Origin: Isoetes taiwanensis
Lineage: Eukaryota > Streptophyta > Lycopodiopsida > Isoetales > Isoetaceae
Direction of reading: 5' to 3'
NCBI GenBank assembly: GCA_021234155.1
Contig: JAJEKV010000042.1
Span: 915,864-979,863, forward strand
DNA length: 64,000 nt
In this document: positions 32,061 through 43,270 of the stretch, piece by piece
Layout: every line of letters starts with the position of its first letter
Numbering within the stretch: the first letter of the stretch is position 1
The notes under the pieces: model-generated
The model's input: the letters and a program-made list of their open reading frames with translations, nothing else
What the model was told of the DNA's origin: nothing
Databases searched by the model: none
Made by a program: the position numbers and the translations under genes

Positions 32061-33177
32061 TATTATTCATATTATCTATGCACGCTTCAAAATAGATATA
32101 TTATTTCACAAGCCATTGGTCATTTTGCAATGTTTGAACCTGATGTGGAGAGATACTTTTGTGTCTAAAGTATATGTGCAAAGATGAAACATTTATGTCG
32201 ACAGGCAGACAGGCAAGCAGCTAAACTGGCTGACTGATAGATTGAACTAACCGACTGACTGACTGACTGACTGAAGCACGAATAAAATATTTTAGATAGA
32301 TAGTTAGAACCTTTAGATTTCTCATCATAACCCTCTCAAAAATCAATTTCTACTCTAACATCTAACATAATTCTTATTTCTTTTGGAAAGACGAACATAC
32401 GTCAAACAACTTTTAAGCTTAAAATAATCATACGAGCGATATAAATTAAAACTTGATCATATTCCTCATGAATATTTCCATCTAAGCTTCTTGATGGCAA
32501 TCTTTAAGATCTTGCAGTGCTCCCTATCAGGGGGAAACTCGTATAGACAATTCTATGACAATACGACCAATATTAGACAATGACATTGAAAGTTCTCATT
32601 ACAATTATATAACGTGGACTAAGAGTTTATAGCACTTATAAATCTATGTAAAAACCCTTTTCGGTCGCCGGAGCCCAAGTACAGTCTGTTCTGTATGTTT
32701 TTTCTTGGGATCCTTTGCACGTTCGAAAGCGATCAGATTGCAAAGAACGCAATATGACAAGTTAAATGTCTTATTTCGAATTCAACGAATGGCAACAAAA
32801 TAACAAATACCTTGATATCTTCCGTATAGAGATTAAGTGGTTTAGGAACCTTTGACCAATCGCCTCCCAATTTTTGGCATCCGACTTCAATTTCGCGATC
32901 ACTCTTTGCCTTTGCTATAAATCGATAGATTAACACAAAATAAAAAATAAAATAAAATAAGACTATGACTATGACTATGACTAGGTGACATACCTCCTTT
33001 TTCGAAGAAGCTCGCGTCAATGCGTCCGTCTCTCTCTCTCCCCCCTTTCCCTTGCCCTCCCCACCTCCCCCCACGCCCGTCGGATCAAAAGCTACATTTG
33101 GTTAGATCTAGATAGAGTAGGCTTTAAGGTGATGAAATAGGCTAGATAGAATAGGCTGCGTTGGCTGGATTAGGCTA
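32061..33177. other. intergenic sequence with short simple repeats
   Basis: It contains (GACT)n near 32255-32275 and (GACTAT)n near 32960-32985. No gene is supported. The region is AT-rich, then CT-rich around 33025-33070. Confidence 0.5.
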
Positions 33178-33645
33178 GAGACCCGAACATCTGGTCCTCT
33201 CCACTCATGGTGGAGCCGACCATGCCCTTGCTCTAGCCACCTCTACCAAAAAATGACAAGCAATGTGGGACTAGGGCCCGAACACCTAGTCCCCTCCACT
33301 CGTGGTGGAGATGTCCATGTCCTTGCCCTAGCCACCTCTACCTAAAACCGACAATAAATATGAACTAGGGCCCAAACACCTGGTCCCCCCCGCTCGTGAT
33401 GGAGCCGACCATGTCCTTGCCATAGCCACTTAAACTTAAAAAATAACAAGTGGAAGTGGACTTGAATCGGGGTATATGGCCCTCTCCACTCTTCTAGGTG
33501 GAGCCGACCGTGCCCTTGAACAAGCTACTCCTTAACCTAGAAAAAATATATGATCATAGTGAAGTGGACTTTGAACCCGGGTACATGGTCCTCTCCACTC
33601 TAGGTGGAGCCGACCCGTCCCTTTGAACAAGCCACTCCATCAATG
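33178..33645 (+). repeat. five-copy degenerate tandem repeat, about 90-110 bp
   Basis: Each unit contains GGTCCTCTCCACTC..GGTGGAGCCGACCATG followed by CCCTTG..AGCCAC and an A-rich spacer. Five copies start near 33181, 33274, 33366, 33467 and 33580, diverging progressively. The CCACTC-x-GGTGGAG core is a short inverted repeat. No gene seen. Confidence 0.85.
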
Positions 33646-34135
33646 TTTTTTAACCTTCTTAAAACTATAAAAATAGAATGCAAGTGCGATCAACTTACCA
33701 ATAGACAAGATCCTGTCGGGTCCAAATCGAAATAGAAAGCTTCAAAAGAAGCAACAAATAGTTAAAAGAATAAGAACATTGACCATCAAAATTCTCCCAA
33801 AAGCTTTCTTGTATTTGATAAAGATTTAACATAGTGATCTTTCAGAACTCCTTATTAGTTTGCATTCTCCATGCACGAGGAAGAAATATCAAACCTGAAA
33901 ATCCAGGTCGTTCAATGATTTGGAGCAGATCCACTGCTACTTTAAGGTACCCTCTGCAGTGCATTATCCCAAGATAATGTATTTGTAGCTAGCCTTGCAT
34001 GACTGCATGCAGAAAGAATACAAACGAAGGCAACTCTGTCCTGTTTGATACCTTCCTTTCACATCTTTCAGAAGCATTGTAGAGCTTGTGCAGCTTTACC
34101 ATGTCTCAAAAACTTAATTTCAGGAGGCATTTCAT
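33646..34135. other. intergenic sequence
   Basis: No gene, repeat or regulatory signal is supported here. Confidence 0.4.
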
Positions 34136-34567
34136 TCAACTAATATAGGATAGGCTCGCACTGTAAAATGATAAATGTAAAATTATATTTAAGGAACTAA
34201 TAAACATGGAATTCTCCACACTATAAAGTGAACTAAGGTTTAGGTGCCTTTCAAAGAAATATAAGATAGATAGTATTTTAACGTCACGCCACAAGGCAAC
34301 ACAACCATTAATATAGAACAAACATTTGCCATATATAATTCCATCATCCAAGTTCATCGCGTTATGACCAGGAAGGTATATTGATCCTATATTATCATAA
34401 TACCAAGTCAATCGGGCCACTGCACATGTGAATGTCACAAAATCATATTTTGGCCCTTGTATATCCTTACTGCGTATCCTACAAGTAATGACACTATTAG
34501 ACATAAGATCTTGGATGGCCAACGATTTTGAAATGAACACCCTGCCATCCCCATTCCAAATAAGCAT
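34136..34567 (-). other. hypothetical minus-strand ORF
   Basis: It is an open stretch of 143 codons containing IWNGDGRVFISKSLAIQDL and PGHNAMNLDDGIIYGKCLF. The composition is protein-like, but no family is recognised and no start context or splice partners are clear. It may be an exon of the same gene as 35.3-35.9 kb. Confidence 0.25.
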
Positions 34568-34906
34568 GTAGCTATAACCGAGAACAAAATTTAATTGCCT
34601 ATGAGAGCGATGTATAAGCCAATTATAGGGGCTACTTATGGATTAAATTCAGCCACCATTATAAATGCAATGGAACTCACCTACGTGCAATCACATACTA
34701 ATGAAGAACTCCATCATTTTCAAATCTGCACTGGAATATTTTCTAAATTTAAAACTAGAAAAACATAAATTTAGTAACAAATGTAGCAGAACATAGCATG
34801 TCCAAATCCTTGTGTAAAGATGAATAGCTAGTTAGCTGTGTTGAGCTATGCAAAAGTATTAAATAAAACTTGGAGAAATGCTACCAACCAATGATCATAA
34901 CTGTGC

Positions 34907-35088
34907 AATAAAAGATTGAAATGATGTATTTCAAAATGGCCTACTTGTTATAGTAGCTATCTATGTCCTTTGCCTAACTTTCTTTTGTTGTAGGGTCTGC
35001 ACAAAAGAATTAGAAGATTAGAAGATGAGACTCAATGGTAAATAGTAGCAAAATATAAAGCAAAAACAAATAATGAATTGCACTTTTT
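34907..35088. repeat. inverted copy of the repeat at 48785-48969
   Basis: About 180 bp, from TGCAATAAAAGATTGAAATG through GGCCTACTTGTTATAGTAGC to AATTGCACTTTTT, matches 48785-48969 in reverse orientation with few differences. It is noncoding in all frames. Confidence 0.88.
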
Positions 35089-35338
35089 TTGTATTCTGCC
35101 TAGCAGATCGATGCGCCAAATAACAGGTCAAGATGGAAACATCCATCTGCTTCGCATGGGCTTCTATGAGACTGTTTTTCCTGCTTCTGATTTCCTGAAA
35201 TACGCAGATAGAATAGTAGATGGAACAGAAAAGAAATTAGGTTGACAAAGAATAAGCGCACATATATAGCTTTATATGATATACAGCCATCGCCATTGCC
35301 AAGTTCTAGATGAAGCTCCAAAAATGATCTTTTACAGA

Positions 35339-35863
35339 TCAATAAAGCTCTTGGATGGGATTGGCCTCGAGAGGAGGTTTGAAATTAGGAACTTGCAAGC
35401 TGCCGAATAGCTGCACATGACCTAGCTCAAGCTTGAGCGCCAAATAGAAGAGCAGATAGTTATTTGAATGCTGAAACCTCCATGTATTTGAATAAGAATA
35501 AAAACTGGCAATGAATGCTGCCAGGCCCCATCCCGCAAGAGGAGCCGCAAGTGGGAAAGGAACGCTCCATGCATCTGCACATGTGGCGTTCTGGCACAAA
35601 TACCAACGACCTCCAATTTTAAAAAGAAAATACGATGAAATTGTTTTGGAGCCAAGACAATACTCACATTTTCCACGAGGCAAAGCTATAGTATCTAAAT
35701 ATGCATGAATAATAATCACCTCAAATGCTCCTTGTGTTGCCTTGGTTGCAATAAGATTATTTGAGAACAACAGGGCTTGCCTTGGCAGGAAGGTAAATAT
35801 ACCCGTGCAAAGTATATTGGAGCATAAGCTTGCATACTGTACACCATAGACAAGTAACAACAT
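35339..35863 (-). CDS. hypothetical two-exon membrane-protein fragment
   Basis: Exon-like block 35863-35720 (YASLCSNILCTGIFTFLPRQ .. NLIATKATQGAFE) ends at GAG/GTGATT. The second block starts after TTTGTGCCAG near 35593 and encodes NATCADAWSVPFPLAAPLAG, a hydrophobic segment (WGLAAFIASFYSY), and a tail ending NPIQELY at a stop at 35339. The phases match across the proposed intron. Hydrophobic stretches suggest one or two membrane helices. I do not recognise the family, and upstream exons are not identified. Confidence 0.35.
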   Translation of the reverse strand: MLLLVYGVQYASLCSNILCTGIFTFLPRQALLFSNNLIATKATQGAFEVIIIHAYLDTIALPRGKCEYCLGSKTISSYFLFKIGGRWYLCQNATCADAWSVPFPLAAPLAGWGLAAFIASFYSYSNTWRFQHSNNYLLFYLALKLELGHVQLFGSLQVPNFKPPLEANPIQELY

Positions 35864-37699
35864 CTAAGGAACGTGCTCACATCTCTTGCATGCAGTTGGG
35901 TAGCACTTTACCTTGAAGTCCTAGTCCTTTAGATACAAGACGGCTTCAACCCTGAAGTGAATGGTGTGATCTATATTTGAGTGCTAGAAATAATGGCCCT
36001 GATAAGCATGCTGGCATAACTACCATTGAAGCAAGCAAATGACAGATAACCAAGGTAATTATAAGTAAACTATAAGCTCATAATCGAAATAGCACAAAAG
36101 AATATAACAAAAGGAATCCAAACTCTGCATTGCTGATTTGTCATGGCCCGAAAATAAGATGGCGACCAAAGCTATTGAACAAGAGAAGTTAATACCTACA
36201 AGAAATTGGCCGCCGCGGGCAATTTTTTTTGTTCAATTTGGTGTAAAGGACACCTTGTGTATAACATATTCGGCTCAAAAGTTATCGGGTGTTAAAATAC
36301 CCAATGTTGAAACGAGTGTTTTTTCCATGTGGCATCCAAATAGATGCATGCAATCGACACATATCTCCGAGCATGATTAAGATCTACTTTAACAAATTGA
36401 TAAAAACACCACATTTCTAGTTGCATTAATGTAGATTATGAAGATAGCAAATGGAGATGCCCAAGTGCTATTGAGGATTTTTTGTGAACTTGAAACGTTT
36501 AAAGGTTGACTTTAATACGAAAGTCCATAGTTGGAAAAGGCAAAAAATATTTTGTATAGACATGGCTTTCGATATTATACAATATTGAAGCTATATGCTT
36601 CACCAAGGAACTAAGGAACACAAGCTGGGTGGCCATGCCAAAAAGCATTCTAGAGCTTCATATGTTAGATGTTATGTTACATATTAGAAAGATTAGAAGT
36701 CCCTTAATCCGTCTTATGCATTCCTTGTCGTGTTCCCCTTGGCTCTATTTGCAACGAAACGAACGCCCAAGCTCATCTGCATCACACCAAGATAGACATT
36801 GGAATGGATCTGTAAATATTAACAGTAGATCTGTAAACATCTATAGAATATCTATCAATTCCAAGTATACTGCCGTAGCAAGAGCCACAAGATGGCAGGC
36901 AAGGCACTTTTATCGTTTTTTACAGTTTTTTTGCAGAAGAAGGGCACGAGGCATTAGGTATGAGAGACACATGGAAGGTCCACAACCTAGCATCTGTGGG
37001 CATCATATGTTTCTACGAAAGGTACGAGTCAAATTTTTGGAATGTTCAAGATTGTACGTTGAACAGTAACATCATGAAGATAGGGGTCTCTTCTAGAATT
37101 TACTTAGATGTTGTTGAGATACTAGACCACTTGAGGTCGATTTAAGCTCTCACAACTACCCTCTTTTCTGATTGCACAGACAGCAGATTAGCCAATGCAA
37201 TGCGAAATCCAAATCCTGTGATCCTTCTGTCTCGCATCATGTTCTGTCTGTGAAGCAATGGTAGGATTCACACAACGGGGTCACAAATATTACCTTTCAA
37301 ACCTGCCTAGTGGTTGGGCTTTTGAGGTACCTACTCAGTATATTATACCCACGAATGTGCCACCGATATGATGGATCGTCCTTCGCTCAAACAATATACA
37401 TATGTAAGTTTTTTCGATATGCTGCCTTTAGCTTCCTTTATCTGAACTTGCTATGCTTGTCCCAATTCACATACAAAAAGAATAGCCCCGATGTCAAGGC
37501 ATATAACCGACTGCCTTGCAGTAAAAATATCATTTACATTTTGATAACATGTACACTAGATTTTAACACATTGATTTCTCCCTAATTTAAGCCAATGGCA
37601 ATAAAGAATTACCAAAATTGTTACCTTCTCATAGTATTTTATATTTCATTTGAATCACTGACATGGGCAGCTGCCCCTTCAGAATCGAACCCTAGATAA
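35864..37699. other. intergenic sequence
   Basis: Short ORFs at 36138-36380, 36629-37069 and 37310-37585 show no recognisable motifs. No gene is supported. Confidence 0.4.
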
Positions 37700-38154
37700 C
37701 TAATTTGGTGATTGGGCTTTTTCTTTACGTTGTTCTTCCAATTCTTCAGCCTTCTTCATTCGATCCGAAAACACTTTCCACTCATATCTGCATCTTTCAC
37801 GCACCTGACAAACCTCATAACTTTCAGATGTAGATGGAAAAAACGTTTTACAACATGGTACAGCAAGCTCTAGAAGTACAATATTGGGAACCTTATAAGC
37901 CAATATGTACATCAAAACTCACCCCTTCCCATGGCTGTTTTCCATCTGATGCGCGTCCCTGCTCAGGAAGCAAAGCAAGGAAATAGATTTAGCAAGGTTG
38001 AAAAACTTTAAGATCAGTAAAAGCATGTTCTTCCAGTTAAACTTTAAGGTGATGCCATGACTTGAATGGAGATAATTGCACATTTGATGATTGGGTCACT
38101 CCTAATGTAACGACGCCAACTTTATTGGCTCCCGAAATCGGGTCAAACCGCCAA

Positions 38155-38770
38155 GCGGGTTCGCCCAGGCGAACCCCGAAGATTCGCTCAAGCGAACCCG
38201 GAGGATTCGCCCACGCGAACCCGCAGGGGACGTGGCGGCGGACGTGGCATTGCTGCCGGGTTCGCCTGGGCGAACCCAAACCCGGGTTAAGCCGTACAGG
38301 CGTCGGTCAGGCGGGTCGGAATAGGTACGGGGTGTCCAGGTACAGCCGGATTCGCCTGGGCGAATCCCAGGTCAAATCGGCAGGGCGGCGTCAGGCGTCA
38401 GGGTGTCCAGGTACAGGCGGATTCGCCTGTGCGAACCCCAGGTCAAATCGGCACCGCGGGGTCAGGCGTCAGGGTGGCAGTCGTGGAGGGTCAGGCGTCA
38501 GGGTGCCCGGGTTCGCTTAAGCGAACCCATATGTGCATGTCAGGTTGGCAGGGGGGCCACCCTGCCCCCACAATTTTGAAATGCCCATGGTTTTTTTTTG
38601 AAATACGCCACCCCGAATTTTTGAAATACAAGGGGGTGGGGGTTGTTCACCCTACCCCCACAATTTCAACCATACGCGCTTATGGAGCCCACATTTTGCT
38701 ATCACGCATGCCCAATGAATAAGATTGAAAGAAGGGTTCGATTGAAAGAATGATTCGCCTGGGCGAATCC
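38155..38770. repeat. cluster of TTCGCC..GGCGAA palindromes, left arm
   Basis: Variants of GTTCGCCTGGGCGAAC occur near 38159, 38186, 38205, 38259, 38349, 38420, 38510 and 38752. The central two to four bases vary (CTGG, CCAGG, CTCAAG, CTTAAG) while keeping self-complementarity in most. Two sit in a tandem 72-bp unit (38330-38401 and 38402-38473) starting GGTGTCCAGGTACAG. Confidence 0.88.
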
Positions 38771-38934
38771 TTATACGAGCCTAAGGGCTATTTATGCGCA
38801 CCAAGACGTTGTATGCTCATATCGTTTGGGAGGGCGCAGGTGCAACGATCGAGTGCTGGTGCTATAGCAGGCGCTGGTGCTAAAGCAGGTGCACTCCATA
38901 TCTCTCTCATCTCCTTTTGCAATCTCAATATTGA

Positions 38935-39165
38935 GCATAGGCGTTTTTTTTTTTGCATTTATCATAGGCTATTTTTACAATAGACATTTAGAATAGGATA
39001 TTTTTAGCACATGCTATTTTTTTTACCATGGGCTATTTTTTTGACCGTAGGCTACTTTTTTTGCCATAGGCATTTTTTACCATGGGAAATTTTTTTTACC
39101 ATAGGCCAATACCACACGCTATTTCTAACCATAGGCTAATTTTTTTTTACCATAGGAACTGCATC
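38935..39165 (+). repeat. ACCATAGGCTATTTTTT irregular tandem array
   Basis: At least eight degenerate units of ACCATAGG(C)TATTTTTTT with spacing 17-30 bp. The T-run length varies from unit to unit. Confidence 0.75.
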
Positions 39166-39367
39166 TGAATAAGACATGGTTCTCGACGGTCTCGAATAGA
39201 TATCTGAGGTACAGGTCAACATGAACACAAGCCTGAGTACAAACCTATAGATGCATTGGGGTCTTCACAAAACACAAATAGAACAAATAGCATTTAAATC
39301 CAAAACCAAATCAATATGCTTTATTACTTCCATGCTAGTTGTCATGTCAACCTTAATGTGTGGTTTG

Positions 39368-39415
39368 CAACTAACCCTAACCCCAACCCCAACCCTAACC
39401 CTACATCCACTTTAT
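39368..39415 (+). repeat. interstitial telomere-like tract
   Basis: CTAACCCTAACCCCAACCCC continues as AACCCTAACCCTAC, about five CCCTAA-like units inside the transposon interior. Confidence 0.7.
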
Positions 39416-39438
39416 AAGTCGATCCCTCAATAGCATCA

Positions 39439-39690
39439 AGTCTCCTCCTCCTCCTCCTCCTCCTCCTCCTCCTCCTCCTCTCCCTCCTCCTCCTCCTCCT
39501 CCTCCTCCTCCTCCCCTCCTCCTCCCCCTCCTCCTCCTCCTCCTCCAATCTTCTTGCCCATCTTGTTATAATGGTCGTGATTTAAAGACCACCTTGGCGG
39601 TATGTCCCTTCTAGCGGTAATCCTCCTCCTCCTCTTCCTCCAAGGGGCGTCTCCGGCGACCCCCTCCTCCTCCTCCTCCTCCTCCTCCAA
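39439..39690 (+). repeat. (TCC)n microsatellite blocks
   Basis: Nearly pure CCT/TCC runs at 39439-39546, 39619-39645 and 39661-39690. On the minus strand they read as poly-Glu, poly-Arg or poly-Gly, giving spurious ORFs. Confidence 0.95.
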
Positions 39691-40002
39691 GGGACAGCAA
39701 TCCCCCTGCTTCTCCCGCTCCTTTCACCATCGTCGCAAGGATGAGTGAAAGGGAGCTTGATTGCTTTGCGTTCGGCGTTCCCGCGGTGAACGATCGGTAG
39801 AATGGCTCAACGAGCCAAATAAAGATGAAACGATGCTGAATGTGCAGATAATCATGCAAGTGGTTGCATCAAATTGTCACGTCCTCAGGATGGACAAAAA
39901 CAATGTATAATTTTGTTTTATGAATGGGAAACAAGTAGTAGAATCAATTTCGGTAGTAGTAGAATCAGTAAATCAAGTAGTAGAATCAATATCTTTCTAA
40001 TT

Positions 40003-40140
40003 GTATCAGTATCAGTATCAATATCAATATCAATATCAATATCAATATCAATATCAATATCAATATCAATATCAATATCAATAGTATCAATATCTTTCTA
40101 ATAGTATCAATATCAATATCTTTCTAATCAATATCTTTCT
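40003..40140 (+). repeat. (ATCAAT)n tract
   Basis: About twelve ATCAAT units at 40015-40085, with interspersed ATCTTTCTA blocks on both sides. Confidence 0.93.
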
Positions 40141-40254
40141 AATCAATATCAAGTAGTAGAAAAAATAAGGCGCACCAAATCACTTGAGCGAGAAATCACC
40201 AAATCACCAAATCACGAACTTCAGCGAGAAAACCTGAACGAAGTTGAGCCAAAA

Positions 40255-40905
40255 ATAATGGCTCAACTCCGGGTTCGCTTGGGCGAACCAAAATTTCTAT
40301 CCTCGGGTGGCCTTGGAACCCCACCCCCTCCTACTTCAAAAAATTCGGGTGGCCTTGGAACCCCCACCACCCTCCTGCTTCAAAAAATTCGGGTGGCCTT
40401 GGAACCCCCACCCCCTCCTATTTCAAAAAATTCGGGGTTCGCGTATTTCGAAAGAACTTGGCCATTTCAAAATTTGTGGGGGCAGGCCATTTCAAAACCT
40501 GACATACAATTGGGTTAAGCAAAGCGAGCAGGCCTTTACTCTCGGCGCCACCACGGCGCTGCCACCACGGGCTGACCAGCGATTTGACCTGGGGTTAGCC
40601 CGGCGAATCCGCTAATACCATAGGCACCCGTACCGATCAGGACCACTTTAGCCCGGCGCCCGTCTACCGCCCGATTTGACTGGGGTTCGCCCAGGCCGAA
40701 CCAGTGGGGTTACGGGCATGCACACGCCACCCGCCACTGCCCGATCAGACCGCTGCGGTTAACCACAGTTTAGGACGGCAGAAGCGGAACCAGGTGGGTA
40801 AGCGCCACCTCACCGCCCGCGTCAACTTCACGGGTTCGCTGGTGAATCCACAGGTTCGCTTAGCGAATTTCACAGGTTAAGCCAGCGGGCAGGCTGGCGA
40901 ACTTC
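40255..40905. repeat. TTCGCC..GGCGAA palindromes, right arm
   Basis: Copies or decayed copies near 40271 (GTTCGCTTGGGCGAAC), 40686 (GTTCGCCCAGGCCGAAC), 40832 and 40854. They are fewer and more degenerate than in the left arm. Confidence 0.75.
40308..40440 (+). repeat. three-copy 45-bp tandem repeat, right arm
   Basis: The unit begins GGTGGCCTTGGAACCCC and ends TTCAAAAAATTCGG. It is the expanded version of a single block present inverted in the left arm near 38620. Confidence 0.88.
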
Positions 40906-42429
40906 GGTTTAGGAACCGATCAACTGCCGAATGTAACGAGCGGGCTTCGTAAGCTACTTATCCGCCGACAAGCGGCTTGTATCCTTTAAATCGGTTCTAT
41001 GAAAATTCAATTGCTAAATGGACGAGGATAAATTATCGATTTCCAAGAGAGGGTACTCCCTTGTGTTTTATATCTTGGGCATCGATGACACCTATTTTCT
41101 CATGTGCGGTACGCCAAATAAACAACAAACATATTTTTCAGTCCAATATTTCTTGCCATTTTCTCATTCATAATAAAATAGACTATTTATGTACGTGCAC
41201 ATTTACGTAGAATCAAGTCTAGCCCCCATCCATGGACTAGATCGTTTTAGAAAAGACAATGAAGACAAACAAAACTGTAAGTATTTATTTGCATCTTGTA
41301 ACTAGCCGAATTTCCTTGCAAAGCATCCATTGTTGAAAACGGAAGACATCTACCTACTCCCGATACGTATCATATGCAAAACACAACGCCAAGCTTTTCG
41401 CTAAAAATCGGGCGCCATAATCTCCACAAAAACCCGCAAAAGTAAGAAAATCCGCTATTGATTTTTTTCTCTCGTGTTTTAGAAAGCTATGTTCTTGGGT
41501 CAACAATCTCGGTATTGACAAAAACTAGAGACGAAAACTAAGGACCCGAGCTTACGCCGCGCGTGGTGGCTTCGAGGACCTTGAGTACACCCGGCCGGGC
41601 TTCTCCTCCGCTTGCACGGTCAAAAAAGAAAAAAGAATCCAAAGATCGGGAGTGCCTTTAACTTAGAAAACACCTTAAATCACTTACTTGTGAACTTCAA
41701 CGTCACCTCTTCTTTTAGTCATCTGCCATGTCAAGCCCCTGTCCGGCTCCAGTCCAGGTTGGAAAATTTCCAATCCATGTTTCTTGACTAGTTTTATGTA
41801 TCTGCGAATATTAACCAGTAAATATGTATAGAAACAGTAATTCAAACAATATAGAACCTACTCTTCAGCATTAAAATGTTCAAGATCTAGGTCCTCGTCC
41901 CATATGAAGATGTATTCATATGGTGCTATTACATCTGGATGAAGGAACCTAGCATACCACCTACAAATAAAAAATCCCATTACGTTCTTACTAGAGTGCA
42001 GAAACCTGCTAAAACTTATTAAAATGTGTATTTGCCACTTTGTTTGTTTCCTGGCACTGACAATGTTTAACACATTAGCATCTCATTTGGAAACTTTGAT
42101 CCCATAGCTTATCCAAATTTCTTACGAAAATTAGTACATCTGATCTTAACTAGTTGTAATCTACCTTTTGCACAGCTTTGTTCACGAAATCCTTTTGCTC
42201 CAGACCCACAGTTAACGTAAGGAGATACTTTGGCTTCAATAATAGATCTGCCTTTCATTAACATACATATGATGTTTAAACGCTCCTTGTTTCATATACT
42301 TCTTTTTCCTGGTAAGTAAATAAAGGAAGCTTCTATATACCTCATCAGGATTACCCCACAATCTCCTTTGATAGAGATCCGTTTCTGCAACAATGATACC
42401 ACGAGGTAAGGTTTCTGTTCCAACTGGAA

Positions 42430-43160
42430 CTAGAATAGAAGAGAAATACCTGTCTTTCGTCTTCTATCGCTCAATCAAAAGCGGAACACAGCAGTCTCCA
42501 GTACAGAGCTCAATCAAAAGGAAGGCAGGACTTTAAAGGAAAACTTAAAACAACGGAGGTATTTGCCCTAAATCCTTATGATACTTGCCTTCGAATGCAA
42601 GCAAAGAACAAAAATCGCATAAGAATTTGGTTGCACCGTCGATTCCCGGTTCCTTGACTTCGAAGCAAAGCATCCAATCTATTATCCCCAGCATTTCACC
42701 GAATGAAGACACCTCAATGTTAGAAACGCCAATACCTTTTCCAAGGTTTACCTCTGTCGTTTTCAGGATTTCTCGATGCAATCGAGGTCGCTATCATACC
42801 CATTCGATGCAAGCTGGAAGAATTTTGACAGTCAATTGAATCGCAACCAACACCGCTGAAGAAGGGGACGGTCCGGATAAGTGCCCCGATACACGAATAT
42901 GCCGAAGAATCATTGTATAATATTTATATATGTTTAGATAATAACAAAGCATAAGAAACTCATAAAATACCCTAGTTAACGAGAAGAACGACTAAGAACC
43001 TGTGAAATTGTGGCCGCAACACAGTAGAAGCTATACCCACCGTCCTGATGCTTGCTCTTTTGGACTACTTTCACCATATTTAAGATTTTTGACAACCAAA
43101 ATTTTGAATTTCCCATTCAAAATATGTAAAGAACAGAAGATGTCGGCTCCAAACAAATCA
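42430..43160. other. sequence upstream of the DUF707 relic
   Basis: A minus-strand open stretch at 42781-42545 (SFGEMLGIIDWMLCFEVKEP, GIDGATKFLCDFCSLLAFEG) looks coding-like but is not recognised. It could be a first exon of the relic or an unrelated fragment. Confidence 0.3.
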
Positions 43161-43161
43161 A

Positions 43162-43270
43162 GACACTAAGAATTTGTTGCAAGGCAGTCAGACTGGTTAC
43201 TACACTGCCCTATATTGACACTAAGAATTTGTTGCATGGCAGTCAGACTGGTTACTACACTGCTCTATTG
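43162..43270 (+). repeat. 55-bp tandem duplication
   Basis: GACACTAAGAATTTGTTGCA followed by GGCAGTCAGACTGGTTACTA occurs twice, with two or three differences. GCAGTCAGACTG is itself nearly palindromic. Confidence 0.9.

Larger units (their letters stand above)
38114..40929. mobile_element. non-autonomous Mutator-like/foldback element, 2816 bp
   Basis: AATGTAACGA flanks both ends (38104-38113 and 40930-40939), a 10-bp target duplication of the size made by Mutator-like transposases. Left CGCCAACTTTATTGGCTCCC and the inverted right end CGGCAGTTGATCGGTTCC pair imperfectly. Beyond the tips, the 38.1-38.66 kb and 40.26-40.93 kb arms are inverted relatives: for example GATTCGCC..CCAGGTCAAATCGG on the left and CGATTTGACCTGGGGTT on the right, and a CCCCCACAATTTTGAAAT block on both. 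The interior (38.7-40.2 kb) is AT-rich and holds only simple repeats. There is no transposase, so it depends on another element. Confidence 0.75.
37700..42429 (-). pseudogene. DUF707 family gene, decayed, split by a 2.8-kb transposon
   Basis: Recognisable exons, 5' to 3' on the minus strand: 42429-42341 (TETLPRGIIVAETDLYQRRL), 42251-42165 (KPKYLLTLTVGLEQKDFV), about 42060-42030 (VSARKQTKW), 41960-41862 (YARFLHPDVIAPYEYIFIWD), 41801-41688 (GLEIFQPGLEP, LTWQMTKRRGD), about 41610-41560 (EEKPG), about 41438-41365 (FVEIMAP..F, in-frame TAG, RKAWRCV), about 41245-41195 (DLVHGWGLD), 41112-41033 (AHEKIGVIDAQ), 37958-37923 (GKQPWEG) and 37804-37700 (VRERCRYEWKVFSDRMKKAE, TAG). Order and spacing follow the plant DUF707 family. 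The FHYDG segment is missing, one stop is present and several conserved Trp are lost. The 5' end is not identified. The transposon occupies the intron before the last two exons. Confidence 0.85.

Noticed and set aside
39342-39859. Minus-strand ORFs with poly-Glu, poly-Arg and poly-Gly
   Set aside because: They are translations of the (TCC)n microsatellite in three frames.
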